Assembly: GCA_964636685.1 (NCBI GenBank)
Contig: CAZWUK010000015.1
Coordinates: 1 to 34,672, forward strand
Reading direction: 5' to 3'
Origin: CAZWUK01 sp964636685
GTDB taxonomy: Bacteria > Bacillota > Clostridia > Christensenellales > CAG-138
DNA: 34,672 nucleotides
Below are positions 1 to 8,487 of this stretch, one piece after another. The notes under the pieces are model-generated. The model was not told the origin of the DNA. It was given only the letters and a program-made list of their open reading frames with translations, and ran no database searches. The position numbers and the translations under genes are program-made. The number at the start of each line of letters is the position of its first letter. Position 1 is the stretch's first letter.

Positions 1-36
1 TCTGCAAGATGAAATTTTGCGTCATCGGCTTGCAGA
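1..36. repeat. Hairpin-forming inverted repeat at the left edge
   Basis: Arms TCTGCAAG (1-8) and CTTGCAGA (29-36) are perfect complements, with a further inner pairing ATGA (9-12) to TCAT (22-25). No T-run follows directly on either strand, so it does not look like a simple terminator. It may be part of an element that continues to the left of the window. Confidence 0.4.
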
Positions 37-156
37 TTGAGGCAAAAAACGTAGGTTTCGTGGTGCTAAGGCGAGGCTTATTCACAAAAACATGCAGGAC
101 GAGGGCGTGAAATTACGCTTGCGTGATTGTAGAAACACGCTCTAAAGTCTATCAAT

Positions 157-192
157 AAAAAACGGACGCGCATCTGTCGCAAATACGCGTCC
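157..192 (-). terminator. Intrinsic terminator of the phosphorelay operon
   Basis: Read on the minus strand, arms GGACGCG and CGCGTCC (192-186 and 170-164) enclose a 15-nt loop. They are followed after one G by TTTTTT (162-157). It lies about 130 nt past the stop of the last phosphorelay gene and is the first terminator met. Confidence 0.7.
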
Positions 193-325
193 ACATTCAT
201 TTGCATCCATCGCCAGCCAGCGGGCTTCTCCGGCACAGCGGCAACCCGTATGCTTTATCAGGCTTGTTTCCCGTCGATTTTACGATGCTTTCGGAGCAAA
301 CCTCCTCGTCCCGGCAGGATCAAGC

Positions 326-3300
326 CTATTCCTTCGGTTCGGTCAAGGGCGAGCGCGGATTCTGTTCCTCTGTCTCTCTATCCTCGGAATAAAGCGCGTA
401 CCCGTTCTTTCCACAGCGCTTTGCCTGATACAGCGCTGCGTCCGCACGCCGGTATGCGGACTTAAAGCTATCCCCTCCGCGCCCGCAAAACGTGCAGCCA
501 ATGCTGCAGCGAATCGGAACCTTGTCATGCTCGCCGACAGTCAGCTTTCTGATCTTCTTCAGCAGCGCCTCCAGCGTCGCTTTCAGCGCGGTTTCAGTCG
601 TCATGCCGGGAAGCAGCACCACAAACTCATCGCCGCCGACGCGTCCGAGGACGTCCGTGCTTCGAAAATGCCGCTTCAGGGTTTGCGTCAATCCCGTCAG
701 CGCTCTGTCTCCTTGCGGATGTCCGTAAACATCGTTGATCTGCTTGAAATTGTCGATGTCCAGCAGCAAAAATGCGCTGCTTTGTTCGGTATTGGCCGAC
801 AGCAGCCTGCCGATGGCGCGTTCTGCGGCGGCGCGGTTCAGCACGCCCGTCATGCTATCCATATCCGCCTGCTTCTGTATCCGCATCAGCTTCTCTGTTT
901 CCATGGTAATATCGTTATAGGAGATCACGGCGGAATTCGGTCTGCCGTCGTCGCCGCAGATGATGGTGTAACGCATCCGCAGCCAGCAAGACTCTCCGCC
1001 GGCAACATAAAAGCGAATATCCGCGCTGCCGTCTGGTATTCCTCGCCCGATATCATCAAAAAACAACCGCCACTCGGCAACGCTTTCCGGCGCTACAAGC
1101 TTCTCCCGCACCGCGTATTCCGGCAGATCCGGTATTTCGACCGTGGCGTCGGACGTATTGTCAACGGCTTCTCTGAAGAATCCCCTGCGATCCTCCAGAC
1201 GGTATCGATACACCTTTACGCCGCTTTGCCACGCCGCCATCATGTATTCCTGCTCACGGATGCGCAGCTCCTCCTCCATACATTTGCGATCCGTAATGTC
1301 GGTATAAAGTCCGTAAAACAGCAGCGCGTCATTCTCGCCGTTTGCCGGAGCCGCCGTCAGATTGACCCAGCGCAGCCTGCCGGTGCGCATGTGAATCCGC
1401 ATGTCCACTGAAAAGCTCTCCCTGCGCTCGGCGGCGTTTGCAATGGTTTCCCGCAGCTTTGCAAGATCGTCCGGGTGTACCCGTTCAAAGCTCGACCTTA
1501 GATTGGATTCCGGTATCTCGCCTTCTTCGTATCCGAGCGCTGCAAACGCGCCCCGACTCAGATACTTTCGGATGCACGCGCCGTCTTCCATCTGGAACAG
1601 CGCCACGCCGCCCGGCATGTTTTCAATGATCTCATCCGTATGCTTATGCTTGTTCCATGCCTCTGAACGATCCGCAATATATTCAATATAGGCGTCGCGT
1701 CCGTTCCAGTTGATGGGCGTCACGCGCAGGGCGTAATGCTTTCCCTCAAAGTTTGCTTCATGGCACAAGGGACGATCCCGCAGCTGATCCACCGGACAGT
1801 GCCCGCAGAGCAGACCGGATCTTTGAAAAAACGCTTGGCAGCTTATGCCTGCCGCCGCCGCCTTTGTTCGCTTCGCCAGCTTTGCCGCCGCCGCGTTGAC
1901 ATACAGCAATTCCTTGGTATTCCTGTCCGCTACAATCAAAACGTTTTCTGTTTCATCCAGTATTTTACAATACAGCTCCGTATTCACAGAGAGATCACGG
2001 TACGCTTTCTTCAGCTCCGCCTCCAGCTTTTTCTGTGTGGTGATATCGTCCAGAGACACATAGAACAGCGTGCTTTCAAAGCCTTGGGAAAGACAGCGGA
2101 AGCGGCATTTTGTCCAGCGATGTTCGCCGCCTGCTCGAAAGGGCAGCGCGCAGATATCACATTCCGATTCTTCTCCGGTCGAAACAGCCTCCTCCAACGC
2201 GTTCACGACGTCTTCCCGGCTCTTTTGTGTAAACCGGTCCAGGAGGTTATATTGCGCCTCGACATATGTCTGACGGTCGACGCCAATCTCGATAAAGAAG
2301 CGGTCGTTCAGGCGCAGAGCCGTCAGCCTTCCCGCGCGGTATTCGAGAATCGCCGCGCCGCCCAAAAAGCTGTTAAACAGCAGCGTAGACTGGGTATTTG
2401 CATCCATAAAATCGATCGAGCTGTCCGTCCTTTTGACATTATGGGGAAATACCATTTGCGCAACGGTGGCAGCGCGCAGCAACGTCTCAAATTCATCGGC
2501 CGGTACCGGCTTGGAAAAATAGAAGCCCTGCATATAATGGCAACCGATGCTCTTGAGAAAATCCGCCTGCTGCTTCGTCTCCACGCCCTCGGCGATGACC
2601 GGCAGATCGATCTCATGCGCCATACGAATGATCGCGCTAAGGATTTTGCCAGATTTTCCACCGTCCGTATCGCGGGAAAGAAATTGCAGATCCAGCTTCA
2701 GCATGTCCACCGGTACGTCCTTGAGCGTATTGAGCGACGAATATCCGCTGCCAAAGTCGTCCATCTCAACATGAAAGCCTTGGGTTCGAAGCGCAGAAAC
2801 CACCGGCTCGACCCGCTTTGGATTATCCATGTATGCCGACTCCGTGATCTCCAAATGCAGCTGCGGCGCTTCCAGCCCGTATTTTACGACCAAATCGCAG
2901 ATCTGCTTTACCAGATCCGGCTGATGAATGTCTTTTCTCGAAATATTGACCGATATGGAAATGGGCGGCGTGTGAATGCCGAGCTCTTTCCAGCGTTTCA
3001 AATAACAGCAGGCCTGATCCCAGATATACTGATCCAGCTCGTAAATAAAGCCGTTCTTTTCAAATATCGGGATAAAGGCGCCCGGCGAGATCACGCCCTT
3101 TTCGGGATGGATCCAGCGCACCAAGGCTTCAGCGCCGGTCAGCGTGCCGGCGGTGTAGTTGTACTGCGGCTGGAAATATACCTGGAACTGTCCGCTTTGC
3201 AAAGCGGGCTTCATCTCTTTCACGATCTCATGCTCCTGCACCAGTTGATCGCGCATGGAGCTTTTGTACCAGGCATACCCGTTTCCGTATGTATTCTTAA

Positions 3301-4174
3301 TCGATTGCAGTGCCAGCAGCGCCCGGTCGCACATCAGTGCGACGTCCATGGATTTGTCTTCAATGCGATATAACCCGATGCGGGTGGTATAGTCGAACTG
3401 CCGCGTTTTAAGCGTCTGGACAAGCCCGCTGAGCTTCGCCGCGGTTTTTTCCGCGTCAAAGCAGCTTGCATCGCGCAGGCACACAAAATGATCCGCCTCA
3501 TACCGCGCATACAGGCGCATTCCCGGAATCGCATTGCCGTTTTCTCGGTAATAGTCGCCCACCTCGCGCAGGTAATCGTCTCCCGCCGCGGAATCGAACA
3601 CATCGTTATATACCTTGAAATTATCCATATCCCAGCGCATCAGAATAAATTCGCCGTCCGGATGCTCCCGAAGATACTGCGTGGCGCGCCGCAGAAAGGT
3701 ATTCTTGTTATAAATACCGGAAACAATATCGATCTCCGCCTTTCGCAGCTCCCGCTCAATCGCGCGGTTGCGCTCGGAAAGGCGCACCGAGTCCATACCC
3801 GCAATTAGATTTCCCACGCGTTTACGTGTAACCAGCGGATTGATGGGTTTATTCAGCACGTCCATCGCCCCGGAGGACAGCGCTTTCATCTGCGTCGCAT
3901 CATCGGTGCTGGCCGTCATAACGACCACGGGAATGTTTTTCAGCGTCTTGTCGTTCTGCATGGCGGCAAGAACTCCAAAGCCATCGATCTCCGGCATGAA
4001 GATGTCCAGCAGCACCACCGCCGTATCCGTACGCGCATGCAGAATTTCCAGCGCCTCCTTCCCGGTCGCCGCCTCCAACACCTCATAATCTTCCGCAAAT
4101 ACCTTTTTCAGGATCGCCCGGCTTGAAAGCTGATCGTCTGCCACAAGCACCGGCCTTTTTAAAATCTCAGTCAT
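326..4174 (-). CDS. Response regulator with degenerate GGDEF, EAL, PAS domains and C-terminal GGDEF
   Basis: This 1282-residue cytoplasmic protein is the likely output of the phosphorelay encoded with it. An N-terminal receiver domain (about 8-125) has acidic D13/D14, phospho-acceptor D57 (LLDIFMPEIDG), T87 and K109. A first GGDEF domain (about 145-310) is degenerate, with YEADHF at 225-230 where GGDEF is expected. The EAL domain (about 320-575) keeps EAL 349-351, SVNIS, EITES, DDFGSGYSS, IAEGVET and QGFYFSKP, so c-di-GMP phosphodiesterase activity is likely. Two or three PAS-like segments (about 600-1100) precede a C-terminal GGDEF domain with intact GGDEF (1180-1184). That domain has an RSTD inhibitory-site motif exactly five residues upstream, implying a feedback-inhibited diguanylate cyclase. 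The start follows GGAGG at good spacing. Domain calls are by motif reading; the net direction of c-di-GMP turnover is unknown. Confidence 0.93.
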   Translation of the reverse strand: MTEILKRPVLVADDQLSSRAILKKVFAEDYEVLEAATGKEALEILHARTDTAVVLLDIFMPEIDGFGVLAAMQNDKTLKNIPVVVMTASTDDATQMKALSSGAMDVLNKPINPLVTRKRVGNLIAGMDSVRLSERNRAIERELRKAEIDIVSGIYNKNTFLRRATQYLREHPDGEFILMRWDMDNFKVYNDVFDSAAGDDYLREVGDYYRENGNAIPGMRLYARYEADHFVCLRDASCFDAEKTAAKLSGLVQTLKTRQFDYTTRIGLYRIEDKSMDVALMCDRALLALQSIKNTYGNGYAWYKSSMRDQLVQEHEIVKEMKPALQSGQFQVYFQPQYNYTAGTLTGAEALVRWIHPEKGVISPGAFIPIFEKNGFIYELDQYIWDQACCYLKRWKELGIHTPPISISVNISRKDIHQPDLVKQICDLVVKYGLEAPQLHLEITESAYMDNPKRVEPVVSALRTQGFHVEMDDFGSGYSSLNTLKDVPVDMLKLDLQFLSRDTDGGKSGKILSAIIRMAHEIDLPVIAEGVETKQQADFLKSIGCHYMQGFYFSKPVPADEFETLLRAATVAQMVFPHNVKRTDSSIDFMDANTQSTLLFNSFLGGAAILEYRAGRLTALRLNDRFFIEIGVDRQTYVEAQYNLLDRFTQKSREDVVNALEEAVSTGEESECDICALPFRAGGEHRWTKCRFRCLSQGFESTLFYVSLDDITTQKKLEAELKKAYRDLSVNTELYCKILDETENVLIVADRNTKELLYVNAAAAKLAKRTKAAAAGISCQAFFQRSGLLCGHCPVDQLRDRPLCHEANFEGKHYALRVTPINWNGRDAYIEYIADRSEAWNKHKHTDEIIENMPGGVALFQMEDGACIRKYLSRGAFAALGYEEGEIPESNLRSSFERVHPDDLAKLRETIANAAERRESFSVDMRIHMRTGRLRWVNLTAAPANGENDALLFYGLYTDITDRKCMEEELRIREQEYMMAAWQSGVKVYRYRLEDRRGFFREAVDNTSDATVEIPDLPEYAVREKLVAPESVAEWRLFFDDIGRGIPDGSADIRFYVAGGESCWLRMRYTIICGDDGRPNSAVISYNDITMETEKLMRIQKQADMDSMTGVLNRAAAERAIGRLLSANTEQSSAFLLLDIDNFKQINDVYGHPQGDRALTGLTQTLKRHFRSTDVLGRVGGDEFVVLLPGMTTETALKATLEALLKKIRKLTVGEHDKVPIRCSIGCTFCGRGGDSFKSAYRRADAALYQAKRCGKNGYALYSEDRETEEQNPRSPLTEPKE

Positions 4175-4237
4175 GTTCTTCCTCCGTCAGTTGGAGCCTG
4201 CACAGCCGGTGACCGCGCTGCACATACGCAGACCGTA

Positions 4238-4597
4238 TTACTTTGAAGCGGCGCGAATGGCGTGAGTCGTCCGGTTGTACGCCGATTGCATACCGTCAAA
4301 CAGCGCAGAAGCCTGCGCTGCCTCCGGATTGGGACTGCGTCTTAGAAATTCCGTAAGTTCGCCGGAGGCGCAGTACAGCTCCCGCATATCGAGATTTCCG
4401 GAAGCGCCCTTCAGCGCATGCGCTTGCTCAAACAGCGCTTTATAATCGCCGCGCCGAAATGCCTCCCGCGCTTTTGAGAAGCTGTCATCCGACAGGAATG
4501 CCGTCAGCATCTCCTCATAGAGCGCTTGATCCTCCATAAACCGCCTAAGACCGGCGGCATAATCAATCCCATTTTCCTCCAAGATCGTTCGGTTCAT
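4238..4597 (-). CDS. Histidine phosphotransfer (Hpt) domain protein
   Basis: This 119-residue single-domain protein carries the Hpt signature with H60 in QAHALKGASGN, flanked by helices typical of four-helix Hpt bundles. It lies between the hybrid kinase (stop at 4602, 4 nt upstream of this start) and the REC-GGDEF-EAL gene, so the three are surely co-transcribed. The inferred role is to take phosphate from the second receiver of the kinase and pass it to D57 of the downstream regulator, completing a His-Asp-His-Asp relay. The Shine-Dalgarno sequence is weak, and translation may be coupled to the kinase stop codon. Confidence 0.9.
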   Translation of the reverse strand: MNRTILEENGIDYAAGLRRFMEDQALYEEMLTAFLSDDSFSKAREAFRRGDYKALFEQAHALKGASGNLDMRELYCASGELTEFLRRSPNPEAAQASALFDGMQSAYNRTTHAIRAASK

Positions 4598-4601
4598 TGC
4601 T

Positions 4602-7600
4602 TCACATCCTGTTCTTGGCGAACGCGCGCGTCAGCGCGGCAGCCAGTTGATCCATGTCTATGGGCTTTGCTACATGATCGTCCATCCCCGCAGAAATGGA
4701 CTTTGCCACATCCTCGTTAAACGCATTGGCGGAAAGCGCAACGATGGGGATGCGTTTCGCGTCCGGACACCGACTTTCCCGTATGGCTCTGGTCGTCTCA
4801 TAGCCGTCCATATTCGGCATCTGAATGTCCATCAAGACGGCGTCATAATAACCCGGCGCAGACGCAGCAACCATATCCAGCGCCATTTTCCCGTCGTTTG
4901 CCGTCTCGCAGACGATGCCGAGCTTTTTAATCAGCGCCTCCGCTACCATCCGATTCATGGCGTTATCCTCCGCCAGCAAAATGCGCTTGCCGGAAAAATC
5001 GTCATGCTTTTCGACACGCTGCGGCTGTATCATGCGCCCGCCGGTAACGGTCATGAAAAGATCGAGCAGGCTGGACTGCAAAAGCGGTTTTGAAACGAAT
5101 AAATCCGCACCGGCTTCTTTTGCAAGATCCGTATCCTGCTGATACTCATAGGCGGAGATCACGATGACGATCATGTCCCTGCTGTATCTTTGGCGAATAA
5201 AGCGCGTCAGCGCAATACCGTCCATATCCGGCATTTTCAAGTCTATGAGGCAGATGTTGTAGCCGTCCCCGGCTTTGCTCGCCCGCTCCAGCTCCGCAAG
5301 GGCTTGCGCCCCGCTCTTTACGCAGAGGTGCCGCACCTGAATGCGAGAAAGCACCGCGGAGAGATAATCGCATTCCGACGCCAGATCGTCCACCGCCAGC
5401 ACATGGAGGCGGGAAGGCACGCTTGGAAAATCGGCGGTCGTTCCCATTTCGCTTCTCGTAAACGGAATATCCACCATAAAGGTCGAACCGGCGCCTTCGG
5501 CGCTTTCCACCTGAAAGGCGCCATCCATCAAAGAGGCGAGCGTCTTTACGATGGAAAGCCCCAAACCGCTTCCCCCGTGCTTTCTGGCGGTTCTCGCATC
5601 CTCCTGCTCAAAGGGCTGACCAATGCGCGAGAGCATCTCCTTGCTCATTCCACAGCCGCTGTCGGACACCGCCAGACAAAGCGACACTTTGTCATTTGCC
5701 ATGTCCCGCTGGCGGACGGTAAGTCGCACGAACCCGTGCTCCGTAAACTTGATCGCGTTCCCCAGCAGATTCATTAGAATCTGGTTCAGCCGCAGCATAT
5801 CGCCTATAAGCCACTCGTCCACAGGTGTTTCCAGTACCACCTGAAACTCCACGCCTTTTGCCGCACACTGCGGCGCATAGATGTTTGTTGCGTTATGAAG
5901 CAGCTGCTTCAAATCAAAAGGAGCGCTGGCAATCTTCATTTTTCCGGCGCTGATAGCGGACATATCCAGCACGTTGTTAATGATGGACAGCAGGTGCTTT
6001 GCCGCCACCAGCGCGTTTTCCCGGTAGACGCTCCGCTGTTCGGGCGTCGCGTCCTTCGCCAGCTCCATAAAGCCGATGACCGCGTTGAGCGGCGTTCGCA
6101 TCTCATGCGACATTCGGGACAAAAAGCTGCTTTTGGCTTCGTTTGCGACCTGCGCAGAGGTGAGCGCGTCAGAGAGCAGGGCATTCCGGCGTTTTTCCTC
6201 CGCAAGCCGCTCCGTCTCCTGCCTTCGCTTGCGAGCGGTCAATACCACCAGCGCCGTCAGGATCAATACCACAAAAAGCACGGCCACAAGGAATATGAAA
6301 ACGAATGGATTATCGTAAATAAAGCCGACAAAGGAGATCGACGATCTGTCGTAAGTCGTATACTTTTGAATGATTGGATTGATTACATCATCGCCCAGAC
6401 TCGCCGCCGCTTTGTCCAAAATGCTGAACAAGCGTGCATCTGCGCCCGTTTTTATGGCAACGCAAAAGCTGACGTTGGAACCGTACACCAGCTCCGAAAC
6501 GAGTCTGTTGCGCGCGTCGTTCATGACAAGCCGCTCGCAGACGCGGGTATAGAAAAATCCCACGTCGCACTCGCCGCGCTCGATCGCTCCAACCAGTTCT
6601 TCCGTCGAATCAAAGTACGTGACCTCGTCGTAGCCGCGCTGGATCGTTTCCTCCAATCCCGCGACAATATAGGACCCCTTCACAAGACCGGCCCTCTGTC
6701 TTCTTGCTTTGCTTTTCAGATACAGCTTTGATATGCCGGCGTCGATATAAGGCGTTGTCACATGGTATCCGTACTTCTCGGCAGTGGAATAATCGTGCAT
6801 AAAATCGAAGCAGATATCCACGTCCTCGGAGCCAAGCCGCGATAAATATTCCTCCCGGCTGTCCAGCTCCTCAATCTTGATATGCAGGCCGCTGCGCCGG
6901 ATGATCTCAGCGGCAATTTCGCCGATAATGCCGACTGCCTGTCCGTTTTCGAAATAGGACAAAGGAACGCGATCCGGATTGATGAACGCGGTAAAGGTCG
7001 TATCCTGCATTTCGGTAATGAATCGGCGTTCTTCCGCAGTGAACGAAATCTCCGCGCCGCTTCTTGGCGTATAGTATTTTTCCATCAGCTCTGTCTGCAC
7101 ATCCGCATGATCGCAGTACAGCAGCTCCAAGGTCTGGTTGATCTGGGCAAGCAGCGCGTCGTTTCCTTTTTGAACCATAATGTAAAACGGCGACGGTGCG
7201 AATTTGGCAAGGATCGTCTCGTTCTCCACGGCGCGTAGATTGCTTGTCACAGCGGCGTCAATGCTTGCTCCGTCCCGCAATGCCGCAAGGAGCTCCGCGG
7301 TATTGTTGAAATATACCGGCGTATAGGTAAAACCCTTCTCGGCGGCAAATTGGGCAATGTCATCGTTGCGGCTGTTGCCCTCCAGCAGCCCGATGCGCAT
7401 TCCACTCCAGTTTGCATAATCCTTGAGCAAATAGGTGCTATCCCCTGCCTTTACGGTCAATATGGCAGAGGATATGCCGATCGACTCCTCCGAAAAGTCA
7501 AACCGCTCCAGCCGTTTCTCCGTTTTCTGTGCGCTGGTCAGTAAATCGATCTCGCCGTTTGCGAGCATATCCTGCATTTCGCTCCAGCTCTTATCGTAGC

Positions 7601-7835
7601 CGACGTATTCATACTTCCAGTTGCTATAACCGGCCATGTGCTGCAGCAGATCATAGCCATAGCCTGAGCGATTGCCGTTTTCATCGATCATATGATACCC
7701 GTCGAAAGCGAAAAAGCCCACGCGCACCGTTTGCTGCTCTTGTGCAAAGGCCCGGCGGGGCAGAACCCCAAACAGCAAAAAGCAGGCAAGTACAAAGCTT
7801 GTTATTTTCTTATAACCGTGCCGATTGCGTTTCAT
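4602..7835 (-). CDS. Hybrid sensor histidine kinase with two solute-binding sensor domains
   Basis: The 1077-residue protein has a BvgS/EvgS-like layout. A signal peptide or N-anchor (1-31, ending RAFA) is followed by two type-3 solute-binding domains (about 37-257 and 275-493), a membrane helix (509-533) and a short coiled linker. The HisKA domain has H577 in SHEMRTPLNAV. The HATPase has N-box residues around 684-693, DSGCGM (725-730) and GGSGLGL (754-760). Two receivers follow, with D865 (LIDLKMPDMDG) and K916 in the first, and D1003 (LMDIQMPNMDG) and K1057 in the second. I chose the ATG at 7835 because GGAGAAGG lies 7 nt upstream and the product then begins with a classic signal peptide; the frame stays open to a GTG at 7958 with no ribosome site. 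The family binds amino acids or other small solutes with the extracellular domains; the ligand cannot be read from sequence. Confidence 0.93.
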   Translation of the reverse strand: MKRNRHGYKKITSFVLACFLLFGVLPRRAFAQEQQTVRVGFFAFDGYHMIDENGNRSGYGYDLLQHMAGYSNWKYEYVGYDKSWSEMQDMLANGEIDLLTSAQKTEKRLERFDFSEESIGISSAILTVKAGDSTYLLKDYANWSGMRIGLLEGNSRNDDIAQFAAEKGFTYTPVYFNNTAELLAALRDGASIDAAVTSNLRAVENETILAKFAPSPFYIMVQKGNDALLAQINQTLELLYCDHADVQTELMEKYYTPRSGAEISFTAEERRFITEMQDTTFTAFINPDRVPLSYFENGQAVGIIGEIAAEIIRRSGLHIKIEELDSREEYLSRLGSEDVDICFDFMHDYSTAEKYGYHVTTPYIDAGISKLYLKSKARRQRAGLVKGSYIVAGLEETIQRGYDEVTYFDSTEELVGAIERGECDVGFFYTRVCERLVMNDARNRLVSELVYGSNVSFCVAIKTGADARLFSILDKAAASLGDDVINPIIQKYTTYDRSSISFVGFIYDNPFVFIFLVAVLFVVLILTALVVLTARKRRQETERLAEEKRRNALLSDALTSAQVANEAKSSFLSRMSHEMRTPLNAVIGFMELAKDATPEQRSVYRENALVAAKHLLSIINNVLDMSAISAGKMKIASAPFDLKQLLHNATNIYAPQCAAKGVEFQVVLETPVDEWLIGDMLRLNQILMNLLGNAIKFTEHGFVRLTVRQRDMANDKVSLCLAVSDSGCGMSKEMLSRIGQPFEQEDARTARKHGGSGLGLSIVKTLASLMDGAFQVESAEGAGSTFMVDIPFTRSEMGTTADFPSVPSRLHVLAVDDLASECDYLSAVLSRIQVRHLCVKSGAQALAELERASKAGDGYNICLIDLKMPDMDGIALTRFIRQRYSRDMIVIVISAYEYQQDTDLAKEAGADLFVSKPLLQSSLLDLFMTVTGGRMIQPQRVEKHDDFSGKRILLAEDNAMNRMVAEALIKKLGIVCETANDGKMALDMVAASAPGYYDAVLMDIQMPNMDGYETTRAIRESRCPDAKRIPIVALSANAFNEDVAKSISAGMDDHVAKPIDMDQLAAALTRAFAKNRM

Positions 7836-8117
7836 TTCCGTACCTTCTCCATTCAACATAGCCGGCGTTCCTGTCAACCGGCAAAAAGCAGCCGCTGTCA
7901 GAATTACTCCGATAGCTGCTGCCATGATCTCTGCACCCAGCTGCCGTTCGTAATACACCGGATGGCCTTAGCGCTTTGCAAAGCGTCATTTTCGTCGCCA
8001 CGCTTCATGTTATTCTGTTTGAGCGTTTACCCTAGCGGAACCTGTTTATGCTTCTTTCCGTATAGAATATCAGCCTGCGTTAATAAATGTCACATTTCCT
8101 GTTACATCGTTGGAATA
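7836..8117 (-). promoter_or_regulatory. Long structured 5' leader of the phosphorelay operon, possible riboswitch
   Basis: About 275 nt separate the predicted transcription start (near 8111) from the kinase start. On the minus strand the leader holds a pairable ACGCT/AGCGT, the perfect palindrome CGCTTTGCAAAGCG (7972-7985), then AAGGCC and GGCAGCTGGGTGC segments, and ends in an attenuator-like hairpin (7922-7883). Fragments recall the GEMM-I (c-di-GMP) aptamer (GGTAAAC, GACG, CAAAGC, GGCAGCTGGGT). However, the conserved GGYAA/TTRCC pairing and the GAAA tetraloop are not met, so the class is unassigned. A riboswitch is an inference from the architecture. Confidence 0.35.
7883..7922 (-). terminator. 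Attenuator-like hairpin in the kinase leader
   Basis: On the minus strand GCAGCAGCT (7922-7914) pairs with AGCGGCTGC (7896-7888), eight pairs with one mismatch around a 17-nt loop. Five T residues (7887-7883) follow. It sits about 50 nt upstream of the kinase start codon, inside the transcript and before any gene, the usual place for transcriptional attenuation. Confidence 0.5.
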
Positions 8118-8146
8118 ATCATAACATTTACATTCGACATGTGCAA
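8118..8146 (-). promoter_or_regulatory. Promoter of the phosphorelay operon
   Basis: On the minus strand TTGCAC (8146-8141), a 17-nt spacer and TATGAT (8123-8118) form a good sigma-70/SigA-type promoter. Transcription would start near 8111 and give a leader of about 275 nt. Confidence 0.65.
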
Positions 8147-8365
8147 TTATTTATGAAAAGTAGCCTTCATTTTTTTCTTCGCAGCTCCAGTTTTTTTGTT
8201 TTTTCGCCGCATATCCTGTGCAACCGTGACCATCATGCGGTTATAAATCAAATTTGCCGCGGAACCCATCCGATAGATTACGCCGATAGCGGCAGTACCC
8301 GCGGCCGCCCTGAAAAAAATGGGATTGGTTTCTCCCAAAAACGGCGCGATAGAATGATCGATCAA
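8147..8365 (-). CDS. Doubtful small basic ORF or gene remnant
   Basis: A 72-codon frame on the minus strand is bounded upstream by an in-frame TAG just before a TTG start. It has no ribosome binding site at the TTG or at the internal ATG codons. The composition is protein-like, with a small-residue-rich stretch (AAAGTAAIGVIYRMG) and a very basic tail (RRKNKK, KKKMK). It ends directly beside the -35 element of the phosphorelay promoter. I recognise no family. It may be the 3' remnant of a lost gene or simply non-coding. Confidence 0.2.
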   Translation of the reverse strand: MIDHSIAPFLGETNPIFFRAAAGTAAIGVIYRMGSAANLIYNRMMVTVAQDMRRKNKKTGAAKKKMKATFHK

Positions 8366-8487
8366 CGTCTATAAAAGTAGAGAGACGCCCCGCCGGCCGG
8401 CACAGTCCTTTTTAACGTACCCTCCTTCTGTTATGCTTTGAACAGTGACAGAACGAATCTTTCATAACCGCAAAGGAGGATATCAAA

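Larger units (their letters stand above)
1..325. other. Gene-poor left flank
   Basis: No convincing gene lies here. One plus-strand frame is open from the left edge to a TGA at 108-110 (about 35 codons, containing FCVIGLQIEAKNVGFVV). It could be the tail of a gene that starts outside the window or part of a dispersed repeat; nothing seen decides between them. Positions 193-325 lie between the end of the GGDEF/EAL gene and its terminator, and hold no ORF or motif I can name. Confidence 0.3.

Noticed and set aside
193..325. Possible c-di-GMP or cobalamin riboswitch on the minus strand between the GGDEF/EAL gene and its terminator (GAAA, GGGTTGCCG and GCCGCTGTG-like fragments)
   Set aside because: The fragments do not fall into the conserved order or pairings of either class, GGCAA is missing for GEMM-I, and most cobalamin core boxes are absent.
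1736..3373. Long plus-strand frame of 545 codons opposite the GGDEF/EAL gene
   Set aside because: It is antisense to well-defined REC/GGDEF/EAL/PAS motifs, and its translation has no recognisable domain.
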